Part shown: positions 16,916-24,272 of the stretch, piece by piece
How positions within the stretch are numbered: position 1 is the first letter of the stretch
How the letters are laid out: every line of letters begins with the position of its first letter
Assembly: GCA_947629565.1 (NCBI GenBank)
Contig: CANREG010000016.1
Span: 1 to 51,189, forward strand
DNA from: an uncultured Lachnospiraceae bacterium
GTDB lineage: Bacteria; Bacillota; Clostridia; Lachnospirales; Lachnospiraceae
Reading direction: 5' to 3'
DNA: 51,189 nucleotides
Made by a program: the position numbers and the translations under genes
The notes under the pieces: model-generated
Database searches by the model: none
Told to the model about the DNA's origin: nothing
Seen by the model: the letters and a program-made list of their open reading frames with translations, nothing else

Positions 16916-16944
16916 TTGACACAAGAACAAATGTTTGCTATTAT
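16916..16944 (+). promoter_or_regulatory. Promoter of the yneA-like gene
   Basis: TTGACA (16916-16921), a 17-nt spacer and TATTAT (16939-16944), with an extended -10 TG at 16936-16937. SOS box 2 fills the spacer, so LexA binding would block RNA polymerase. Confidence 0.8.
16924..16937. promoter_or_regulatory. SOS (LexA) box 2
   Basis: AGAACAAATGTTTG matches the CGAACRNRYGTTYG consensus at 13 of 14 positions. It sits between the -35 and -10 of the yneA-like promoter. Confidence 0.85.
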
Positions 16945-16952
16945 ACTAAAAA

Positions 16953-16966
16953 CGAACAGATATTCG
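16953..16966. promoter_or_regulatory. SOS (LexA) box 3
   Basis: CGAACAGATATTCG matches the consensus at 13 of 14 positions. It lies just downstream of the predicted transcription start of the yneA-like gene, 24 nt before its ATG. Confidence 0.8.
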
Positions 16967-16989
16967 ATTGGATGTAAGGAGGTATCATT

Positions 16990-17295
16990 ATGAAGTTTAA
17001 TGTAATTAACCGTAATAATATTATGTTAATCATTGTGGGAATTTTAATTATTGTTTCCTTTATAATTGGGCATATGACGTCGGTACAGGCGGATGAATCC
17101 CGCTCCTATGATAAGTCTTTTACCACTATTACAATAGAAGAGGGGACCACTTTAACGGATATTGCAATGGAATATGCTGTATCTGAGGCAGATTATAACG
17201 ATTATATAGCTGAGGTGAAGGAGATTAATAATCTGAATCAGGATACCATTCATGCCGGTTGCTATCTGCTTATTCCGGTATACAGGGAATACTAA
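16990..17295 (+). CDS. YneA-like SOS-induced LysM cell-division suppressor
   Basis: A 101-residue protein with an N-terminal membrane segment (about 11-30, NIMLIIVGILIIVSFIIGHM) followed by a LysM-like domain (TITIEEGTTLTDIAMEY ... INNLNQDTIHAGCYLLIPV). Size, layout, divergence from lexA and the SOS boxes match YneA of Bacillus, which delays septation during DNA damage from outside the membrane. AGGAGG precedes the ATG. Sequence identity to YneA was not computed. Confidence 0.85.
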   Translation: MKFNVINRNNIMLIIVGILIIVSFIIGHMTSVQADESRSYDKSFTTITIEEGTTLTDIAMEYAVSEADYNDYIAEVKEINNLNQDTIHAGCYLLIPVYREY

Positions 17296-17337
17296 TGCAT
17301 TTTATCTGCTGCACAAGCGCATTGCAGCCTGTTATGG

Positions 17338-17370
17338 TTGGGACGGCAAAGATGGTAAATGCCGTCCCAA
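17338..17370 (+). terminator. Strong stem-loop after the yneA-like gene
   Basis: TTGGGACGGCA (17338-17348) and TGCCGTCCCAA (17360-17370) form a perfect 11-bp stem with an 11-nt loop. A T-rich stretch follows only after about 10 nt, so termination may be imperfect. The rest of the 207-nt gap to the adhesin gene holds that gene's promoter and otherwise AT-rich sequence. Confidence 0.6.
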
Positions 17371-17422
17371 TCGTGCATATTAGATTATTTTTCTAATAAT
17401 TACACTTTTCTAAAATTCTATC

Positions 17423-17450
17423 TTGACAAGAATATATTTATATGTAATAA
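17423..17450 (+). promoter_or_regulatory. Promoter of the surface-protein/sortase pair
   Basis: TTGACA (17423-17428), a 16-nt spacer and TAATAA (17445-17450). It lies about 50 nt before the start of the surface protein gene. Confidence 0.55.
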
Positions 17451-17502
17451 TCAATATACTCTAAATTTCTTCATCATACATAATGTCTTGGAAAGGACAA
17501 TT

Positions 17503-20500
17503 ATGTTTCATATGAATAATCTACACAGAATACTACACTATAGTTTTGCATTTTTATTAATTTTTTTCTTCATGGTATTTTGTTCCGGAGAAAAGGTATA
17601 TGCTGCAATCAACATTGATCACTATGCGTATAAGAATATTAAGAATAATTTACCTGATGATTATAAGAAAGACCAATACTTATATAATTCGGGAGATTAT
17701 GCTTATATTTCCTTTGCAACATATAATGGCAGCGATTATAAGACATCCGTAAAGAGGACAGAAGGGCAGAATGATTATCTGTACTGCATGGATTATTCCA
17801 AACATATTGATTTTGGGAAGGAATATTCCGTTAAGAATACCCTGTTCAATAATACTTTACGCGCCAGACTGGCCATTGCATATTATTGCGGGGCTTCCAC
17901 CTGGAAAGGGCTTGCAAACAGTCAGTTCAGCACAGGCAACACAATACTTGATTACTATATGACACAGTTAGTAATTCATGCGCTCATATATGAATATGGC
18001 GATGATAAAGCCAATTACGGTATTGATTATTCCAAAATTGCCTACAAGGATAACACAGCCACATTGAAAAAATGTACAGACGCATTTTTGGAATATTGTC
18101 GCAATGCTGCCATATATGCAGAAACAGCAGACTTTACTAAATTTAACTTTAATTTTCTCCCACCGGATACCTATGATATGTATTTATCCGGTGATGCCGT
18201 TACGACACCTTATATTAATTGTCAGATTGATGCAAACAATTCTACTGTTAATACATTCGCCAGAAGTGTATCAGGCACAGGAATCGCTCCTGAAGCAATT
18301 TCATTAGAGCATGATGCCACCAGATATGATTCTGCCTGTAGGATGTATCTGCCTGTGTCCGGTATAGAAGGGTTGGCACCTGGGTACTATACTGTTACAT
18401 TATCAGAAACTGTTAATTTCAACCGTTATCTTGCAGGAGCGTGGCAGAGTACAGATGCCAGTCATGCCTCACAGGAAATTGGCGGATTGCTGACGGACAT
18501 TTCTTCTGCCGGTGATTCAATATCATTTGGATTTCTTGTAGGGAATGTGATACTTAGGAAAAAAGATAGCATGACAGGGGAAAACATTCCTGACGCTACG
18601 TTCAGCCTGCAGCAATATGACAGTACAACCGGGCAATATGTATATTACAAACCGCTTACTTACAATGCAGCAACCAAACAGTATGAGAGTGGCAATATAT
18701 ACAAATCTGTCAATAACACCAACGGTTTTTTCCGTATTGTCGAAGAGACGCCGGGAAATCATTATATAAACGACTGGGACGGCGCATATTTTCAGTTGAC
18801 AAACGCAACCTGCGCCTTTGAATTTGATGTTGAAAACGCCCCTATATTGGGAAAACTTTCCATCAAGAAAACCGGAGAAAAACTTTCTTTTTCCGACTCA
18901 CAATTTACAACGGAACAGGAACTGCCGCTTTCCGGTGTTAAATTTGGGTTATATGCCAAAGAAAACGTTACTTTAAATGATAAGATATTCTATTCCAAGG
19001 ATCAAAAAATTGCTGACTTAACAACGGATTCTTCCGGTCATATAGAAGCAAACGATTTGTTACCCGGAGAATATTATTTCAAAGAAGAAGAGACACATCC
19101 GCTGTATACAATTGATTCGCAAACATATTCTTTTACAATCAAAAGAGAAGAATCCGGGGAGTATAGTACAGTCGATTTTGAACTTAAGAACTATTTAAAA
19201 CCTTGTAATTTGCAGATATTTAAATATTATTATGACAATACGGATCACAAACAGGAAAAGAAATTACCATTGCAGGGCGCCCGTTTCGGATTATATGCAG
19301 CGGCAGACATTAAAAATATCAATGGAGAAATTGTGCTTGCAAAGGATTCTCTGATTAAAGAGGCAGTTTCCGACGCAAATGGCGCAATTCAATTTAATGA
19401 TTTGCCTTACTGCGACTATTATCTTAAGGAATTAGAAGCCCCCGAAGGATACATTATTAGTGATGGCGTTGTAGAGATTTCCAAAGATGAATTTTGGTAT
19501 AAACAAGAGACAAAATCTTTTTTTGCTGAAAAAGAGATTCTCAATGAGAAACAAAATTTTATCATACGGATACGGAAGAATGGAGAAATCTTTTCTGGGA
19601 CATGTTCGAATACTACAGATTATGGGGAATATATCAGCTATGAATTGCAGCAGCAAAGCCTGTCTAATGTTGAATTTTCATTGTATCGCAAGGAAGATAA
19701 TACCTTTATTTCCAAAGCCGTAACCGATGAAAACGGCGTCGCTGAATTTAAGGATGTCAAATCCGGAAATTACTATGTTATAGAGACGGCTGCACCTGAA
19801 GCATACCGGATGAACACGGATAAGATTTATTTTGAATGTGGTATTGAGAGCACCAGTTATAATCCATTAAAACCACCTGTGTTGGAAGCTTCCATGGACA
19901 ATGAATTGTGTAATTGCCAGCTTAGCCTATCTAAGGTAGGAGAGCAGGCAAAAGCAAAAGGCAAGCAATTAATTTACAAACAGGTTCCTCTTGAAGGTAT
20001 TGTTTTTGGTATTTATCAGGGATTTGAATATACATTTCCTACCGGTGAAAAGCTCCCGTCTGATACCTGCGTCGGTTATCTTGTTACAGATGTCAATGGC
20101 ATAGGAAGCCTGACAACCAAACTTCCTGTTGGCAATTATTATGTGAAGGAATTAAAAACGAATGCAGGGTATGATATCGATCCTAATGCACATCCCTTTG
20201 AGATAAGCGCTAATAAGAATCAGGATATTACGATCCGGGCAGACCAGGGCACGCCTTTTATCAATCAACTGTCCAAGTCCTCTGTCAAGATCATCAAAAC
20301 TGACGCCAACACGGGAAAGCGGTTAAAAGGTGTCGAATTTACTTTATATAACGATAAGGATGAGCCAATCGGCACTTATAAAACGGATAAAAAGGGAATT
20401 ATACTGGTAGACAACCTTCCATATGGTAAGTATTATTTTATTGAGACAAAATGCAGGAACGGATATTATTCAAGCAATGATAAATATCGTTTTGAACTCG

Positions 20501-20676
20501 TGTCTGGTGATACCAGGATTTTAAATATCACCAATAATCCAATGCTGCAATTAGGATTTTCCGAATATTATAAAGAGGGTATTGTCTTATGCTTCATTTT
20601 AATTGTTGGCCTGTTTCGGATATTATATGGGCGGCATGGGCTGATTTTAAAAAGACTTAAGAAGAAATCGCATTAA
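17503..20676 (+). CDS. Thioester-domain surface adhesin with six SpaA/Cna-B repeats
   Basis: A 1057-residue secreted protein. The signal peptide is at 1-35 (hydrophobic FAFLLIFFFMVFC, cleavage after VYA). A thioester domain follows: C95 in YLYCMDYSK and Q155 in MTQLVIHALIY fit the Cys-Gln pair of TQxA-type covalent adhesins. From about 345 to 1010 come six Cna-B/SpaA domains, each with a strand Lys (SIKK, SVKIIK) and an E-box (YYFKEEETHP, YYLKELEAPEGY, YYVIETAAPEAY, YYVKELKTNAGY, YYFIETKCRNGY). A C-terminal hydrophobic helix and basic tail (LKRLKKKSH) follow, but I see no LPxTG-type motif. It is the tip-adhesin type of pilus or surface protein. The start at 17503 follows GGAAAGG; a longer opening at 17359 is rejected because it would hide the signal peptide. 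Confidence 0.85.
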   Translation: MFHMNNLHRILHYSFAFLLIFFFMVFCSGEKVYAAINIDHYAYKNIKNNLPDDYKKDQYLYNSGDYAYISFATYNGSDYKTSVKRTEGQNDYLYCMDYSKHIDFGKEYSVKNTLFNNTLRARLAIAYYCGASTWKGLANSQFSTGNTILDYYMTQLVIHALIYEYGDDKANYGIDYSKIAYKDNTATLKKCTDAFLEYCRNAAIYAETADFTKFNFNFLPPDTYDMYLSGDAVTTPYINCQIDANNSTVNTFARSVSGTGIAPEAISLEHDATRYDSACRMYLPVSGIEGLAPGYYTVTLSETVNFNRYLAGAWQSTDASHASQEIGGLLTDISSAGDSISFGFLVGNVILRKKDSMTGENIPDATFSLQQYDSTTGQYVYYKPLTYNAATKQYESGNIYKSVNNTNGFFRIVEETPGNHYINDWDGAYFQLTNATCAFEFDVENAPILGKLSIKKTGEKLSFSDSQFTTEQELPLSGVKFGLYAKENVTLNDKIFYSKDQKIADLTTDSSGHIEANDLLPGEYYFKEEETHPLYTIDSQTYSFTIKREESGEYSTVDFELKNYLKPCNLQIFKYYYDNTDHKQEKKLPLQGARFGLYAAADIKNINGEIVLAKDSLIKEAVSDANGAIQFNDLPYCDYYLKELEAPEGYIISDGVVEISKDEFWYKQETKSFFAEKEILNEKQNFIIRIRKNGEIFSGTCSNTTDYGEYISYELQQQSLSNVEFSLYRKEDNTFISKAVTDENGVAEFKDVKSGNYYVIETAAPEAYRMNTDKIYFECGIESTSYNPLKPPVLEASMDNELCNCQLSLSKVGEQAKAKGKQLIYKQVPLEGIVFGIYQGFEYTFPTGEKLPSDTCVGYLVTDVNGIGSLTTKLPVGNYYVKELKTNAGYDIDPNAHPFEISANKNQDITIRADQGTPFINQLSKSSVKIIKTDANTGKRLKGVEFTLYNDKDEPIGTYKTDKKGIILVDNLPYGKYYFIETKCRNGYYSSNDKYRFELVSGDTRILNITNNPMLQLGFSEYYKEGIVLCFILIVGLFRILYGRHGLILKRLKKKSH

Positions 20677-20693
20677 GGGATTATACGACGAAT

Positions 20694-21368
20694 ATGGGTA
20701 AACATTTTTATCTTAAAAAAGCAGGGCTCGTTGTATGTTTCATAGTAATATGCATACTGTTTTTGTATAGCTTGTATAAGTATATGAATGTATACAACAT
20801 AGAATATAATGAGCAGCTTCAAATTCAAATGATGGAACAGAATTTGTTTCCGGATATTTTAGATATACAAATTCCGTATGACAGCCATTATATATCCGCA
20901 GCAGATTATGATACAGAGGCAATCCATGAAACAAAAGTTTCGGCCGCATCCTCTAATTCAAATCACGTATGGCTTGGCGACTGTATTTTATCCATACCTA
21001 AGATTAATTTAAATAAGGTTGTATATACAGGAACCGAACGATTGGAGCATTTAAAGGATTATGGACTAGCCACGGCGGCAGATACCATGAAATATGAAAA
21101 TGGAGGGAATTATATTATATGCGGACATGCTTCAAGACTATATGGACATTCCCTAAACAGAATTAAGGAATTGGACAAAGAAGATACCATTTATATAAAA
21201 ACGAAGAATTCCAAAGACTGTTACAGGGTAACCAAGGTAAGCTATGAAAATATGAATGAAACCAGTAAATATTGCAGCCAGACGAGTCAAAGACAAATTA
21301 CCATAATTTCCTGTGCAAAATATGTATCGAAGGAAAGCTATATTGTAATTACGGCCATCCCTGAATAA
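20694..21368 (+). CDS. Sortase family protein lacking the usual active-site arginine
   Basis: A 224-residue protein with an N-terminal membrane anchor (about 10-30) and a sortase domain. Catalytic His is H145 in YIICGHASRLYGHSL and Cys is C207 in ITIISCAKY. Where sortases carry Arg before the last strand (R-x-V-I/V), this protein has S215 in SKESYIVITAI. No Arg occurs after Cys207. It follows the adhesin by 17 nt, so it should be its partner enzyme. It could be an active variant with a displaced arginine or have lost transpeptidase activity. It most resembles class B/D-like short sortases. Confidence 0.8.
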   Translation: MGKHFYLKKAGLVVCFIVICILFLYSLYKYMNVYNIEYNEQLQIQMMEQNLFPDILDIQIPYDSHYISAADYDTEAIHETKVSAASSNSNHVWLGDCILSIPKINLNKVVYTGTERLEHLKDYGLATAADTMKYENGGNYIICGHASRLYGHSLNRIKELDKEDTIYIKTKNSKDCYRVTKVSYENMNETSKYCSQTSQRQITIISCAKYVSKESYIVITAIPE

Positions 21369-21377
21369 GGGGTGGCC
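21353..21377 (+). terminator. Stem-loop enclosing the sortase stop codon
   Basis: GGCCATCCC (21353-21361) pairs with GGGGTGGCC (21369-21377), nine pairs with one G-U; the 7-nt loop contains the TAA stop. TTCCTTTT follows after 4 nt. It is probably the operon terminator. Confidence 0.5.
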
Positions 21378-21511
21378 GGATTCCTTTTCATACCGGCACA
21401 GAGGTTAATAAAACCTATGTGTTGTCACGGAACGAAAAGAGAAGATAGTGCTTAAAAGTTTTCCAGTTAGAAATCCAATTATTCGCAAAACCCAAGTTTA
21501 ACGAAAAAAAC

Positions 21512-21540
21512 TTGCAATAAAAACAAGGGTTTGTTATAAT
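21512..21540 (+). promoter_or_regulatory. Promoter of the xerS-like gene
   Basis: TTGCAA (21512-21517), a 17-nt spacer and a perfect TATAAT (21535-21540), 37 nt before the ATG. Confidence 0.75.
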
Positions 21541-21576
21541 ACCAGTAAACAGGTTAAAAGAAAGGAAACTCAGGCT

Positions 21577-22635
21577 ATGGCAAATAAAACTTATCATCAG
21601 GAAGAAGAAATTCACAATGTTCTTTTAATGCGCGAGGTATTAAGTGAACTCCCCGGATACGTATCGACTTTTTTTCGTTCCATTGAATATACCAAAGCGC
21701 CCCGCACCCGTTTGGGTTACGCCAGAGATATTAAAAGTTTTTTTGAATTTCTCTGCAGCCACAATCCCACATTTCGGAACAAGATGCCTGCCGACATCCC
21801 GTTATCTGCCATAGACCAGATTGAATCGGAAGACATTGAGGAATATTTAGACTATCTGAAATATTACGTTAAGGACGGCAGGGAATATACCAACGGTGAA
21901 CAGGCTTTAAAGCGAAAATTAACCTCCATAAGGGTATTTTTTAACTATTTATATAAGAATAAGAAAATTGACGCTAATCCGGCGATGATTGTGGATACGC
22001 CTAAGATTCATGAAAAAGCCATAATTCGTATGGATCCTAACGAAATTGCGCAGTTTTTGGACAATGTCGAGTACGGCAATAAGCTAAGCAACCATCAGCA
22101 GGCTTATCATGAGAAATCCAGGGTCCGGGATTTAGCCCTGCTTACCTTGATGTTAGGCACAGGCATCCGGGTGTCGGAATGTGTGGGATTAGATATTCAG
22201 GATATTGATTTTGATTATGACCGTATTAAGGTGGTACGGAAAGGCGGCTATGAGGCTTTCGTTTACTTTGGTTCTGAAGCCAGGGAAGCCCTTCAGGATT
22301 ATTTGCAGGTCCGAAAGGATATTGTCACTGTGGAGGGTCATGAAAACGCCTTGTTTTTGAGCTCCCAGCGCAAACGCATTTCCGTCCGCAGCGTAGAAAA
22401 TATGGTTAAAAAATATGCCTCTGTCACCACTCCCCTTAAGAAAATTACGCCCCATAAGTTAAGAAGTACTTACGGTACCGCTTTATATCAACAGACAGAG
22501 GATATCTATCTGGTAGCGGACGTGTTAGGCCATAAGGATGTCAATACCACCAGGAAGCACTATGCGGATATTGATGAATGGCAGAGAATGAAGGCAAAAG
22601 ATGCCGTTACCTTAAGAGAAAAGCCAGGTAAATAA
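21577..22635 (+). CDS. Tyrosine recombinase, XerS-like
   Basis: A 352-residue site-specific recombinase. The N-terminal SAM-like core-binding domain spans about 20-135, the catalytic domain 150-340. The catalytic set is complete: R198 in GTGIRVSE, K222 in RKGGYEAFVYF, H293 and R296 in PHKLRSTYG, H319 in LGHKDVNTT and Tyr329 in RKHYAD. Length and the single-recombinase style resemble XerS of streptococci and lactococci, which resolves chromosome dimers at dif. There are no mobile-element genes beside it and it has a house promoter, so a housekeeping role is more likely than integrase, but this is inference. Confidence 0.85.
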   Translation: MANKTYHQEEEIHNVLLMREVLSELPGYVSTFFRSIEYTKAPRTRLGYARDIKSFFEFLCSHNPTFRNKMPADIPLSAIDQIESEDIEEYLDYLKYYVKDGREYTNGEQALKRKLTSIRVFFNYLYKNKKIDANPAMIVDTPKIHEKAIIRMDPNEIAQFLDNVEYGNKLSNHQQAYHEKSRVRDLALLTLMLGTGIRVSECVGLDIQDIDFDYDRIKVVRKGGYEAFVYFGSEAREALQDYLQVRKDIVTVEGHENALFLSSQRKRISVRSVENMVKKYASVTTPLKKITPHKLRSTYGTALYQQTEDIYLVADVLGHKDVNTTRKHYADIDEWQRMKAKDAVTLREKPGK

Positions 22636-22682
22636 CCGCAGATCGGATAAAGACACTCATTTACAACTAGATTCCGGCAATG

Positions 22683-22712
22683 AAAAAGGCCCTTAGAACG
22701 ATTCTAAAGGCC
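22683..22712 (-). terminator. Intrinsic terminator overlapping the rluD-like stop
   Basis: On the minus strand an 11-bp stem (22712-22702 with 22698-22688, one G-U pair, 3-nt loop) is followed by five T (22687-22683). The stop codon of the pseudouridine synthase lies inside the stem. The gene converges with the recombinase gene. Confidence 0.8.
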
Positions 22713-23625
22713 CTCCATTTAATTTGTCTAATAATTCCTGAAAATATTCAGGCAGTTCAGAATCAAACTCAACATATTTTCCCGTATCCGGATGAATAAA
22801 TCCAAGGGTTTTTGCGTGAAGGGTTTGTCCCTGCAATCCCTTTATTTTGCTTTTGGCAGGACCGTATACGGCGTCTCCTAAGATGGGGTGTCCAATCGAG
22901 GCCATATGTATGCGGATTTGATGGGTTCTGCCTGTTTCTAAGGTACATTCAATATAGGAATATTGATTTTGAAGGGTTTGCAGCACCCGGTAATGGGTAA
23001 CCGCCTCTCTCCCATTTTTCCGGTTTACCGCCATTTTCTTGCGGTCTACGGGATGTCTGCCGATTGGGGCGTCTACTGTTCCCTCTGGTTCTTTAAAACA
23101 GCCATAGCATATGGCATGGTATTTTCTGGTTATACTGTGTACCTTTAACTGTTCAGCCAGACATTTATGGGCCTGGTCATTTTTACAGACCACTAAAAGT
23201 CCTGTGGTATCCTGGTCAATCCGGTGGACAATTCCCGGCCGGATTACGCCATTTATGGTAGACAGGGAATCCCGGCAATGATAAAGCAGCGCATTGACTA
23301 ACGTTCCGGATTCATGACCGGGTGCCGGATGAACGACCATATTTTTTGGCTTGTTGACAATAATAATGGAGTTGTCTTCATAAACGATATCAAGGGGAAT
23401 ATTTTCCGGTAAAGCCTCTAATTCCTTTGGTTCTTCATATTGAATCTCAATCCGGTCCCCCGGCTTTAACTGATAGTTTGTCTTGCAGGAAGCGCCGTTT
23501 ACCCTGATATTTTCCTGTTTGATGAGCTGTTGGATATAGGACCTCGACAGTTCCGGAAGCTGTTCATGAATATATTTATCAATCCGTTCAGAAGAAATTG
23601 CCGGATATTCTAAAGCATAATCCAT
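22693..23625 (-). CDS. RluD-family 23S rRNA pseudouridine synthase
   Basis: A 310-residue enzyme isomerising uridines in 23S rRNA. An S4 RNA-binding domain lies at about 15-65 (ERIDKYIHEQLPELSRSYIQ). The catalytic aspartate is in HRIDQDTTGLLVV (D137), and further motifs are GRTHQIRIHMASIGHPILGD and HAKTLGFIHP. The first in-frame ATG is 12 nt further upstream, but it contains the GGAGG that serves the ATG at 23625. It is downstream of lspA, a common Firmicutes arrangement (the ylyB position). Confidence 0.92.
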   Translation of the reverse strand: MDYALEYPAISSERIDKYIHEQLPELSRSYIQQLIKQENIRVNGASCKTNYQLKPGDRIEIQYEEPKELEALPENIPLDIVYEDNSIIIVNKPKNMVVHPAPGHESGTLVNALLYHCRDSLSTINGVIRPGIVHRIDQDTTGLLVVCKNDQAHKCLAEQLKVHSITRKYHAICYGCFKEPEGTVDAPIGRHPVDRKKMAVNRKNGREAVTHYRVLQTLQNQYSYIECTLETGRTHQIRIHMASIGHPILGDAVYGPAKSKIKGLQGQTLHAKTLGFIHPDTGKYVEFDSELPEYFQELLDKLNGGPLESF

Positions 23626-23675
23626 ATGTTCCTCCATAATTTTCCATAGGCTGGCTGCATTTTGCGGAAATTTTC

Positions 23676-24245
23676 TTATTCGTTTCCGGGGGCGTTGTCA
23701 CCGGACGCAGCCCGCCTTGAAAATATTGCCTCCAGTTCCTCTTCTTTATACTTAAAAATCAGCAGATAGCTGAGACAGAAAAGGCCAATCGTTACATAAC
23801 AGTCCGCTATATTAAACACCGGAAAATCAATTAATTTAAAATAAATGAAATCAATGACATACTGAAAACGTATCCGGTCAATAAAATTTCCCATTCCACC
23901 GGCCATAATTAACACGTCCAATGCGCGCAGCGCCCTGAATTTTTGTACCTTGCTGCAGCGTATATAAAACCAGCAGCCAAGAATCATGGCAAAGCCGGTA
24001 AATATATAAAATATAATCTGCCTGCCCTGCAGTATTCCCCATACGGCTCCGCGATTCTGGATGTAATGAATTTCGAGTACATCGGGAATGATCGGTATGG
24101 AAGAATATAACGCCATATTGTTCGTGATACAATATTTGGTTATCTGATCTACTCCAACCAAAACGACAAAACAAACGATTGCAGGTATGAGTTTCCCTGC
24201 AATCGTTCTATTCTCTCTCCGGTTCGCATTGTTTCTTAATTCCAT
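23676..24245 (-). CDS. lspA: Lipoprotein signal peptidase II
   Basis: A 189-residue membrane aspartic protease that cuts prolipoprotein signal peptides. Four hydrophobic segments are visible. Motifs: VDQITKY near the start, NRGAVWG, MGNFIDRI and the catalytic aspartates D132 (VIDFIYF) and D148 (FNIADCY). The C-terminal tail (IFKYKEEELEAIFSRRAAS) is longer than in E. coli. At least one lipoprotein in this window (the DacA-like protein) would be a substrate. Confidence 0.95.
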   Translation of the reverse strand: MELRNNANRRENRTIAGKLIPAIVCFVVLVGVDQITKYCITNNMALYSSIPIIPDVLEIHYIQNRGAVWGILQGRQIIFYIFTGFAMILGCWFYIRCSKVQKFRALRALDVLIMAGGMGNFIDRIRFQYVIDFIYFKLIDFPVFNIADCYVTIGLFCLSYLLIFKYKEEELEAIFSRRAASGDNAPGNE

Positions 24246-24272
24246 ATTATCTGTATATCCGTCCTTTTTTGA

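Noticed and set aside
17359-17502. In-frame N-terminal extension of the surface adhesin
   Set aside because: It would place 48 residues before the signal peptide and overlap the promoter; GGAAAGG fits the ATG at 17503.
21577-22635. Tyrosine recombinase as the integrase of a mobile element spanning the adhesin genes
   Set aside because: No excisionase, relaxase, attachment-site duplication or tRNA target is visible, and its own promoter and XerS-like form suit a housekeeping role.
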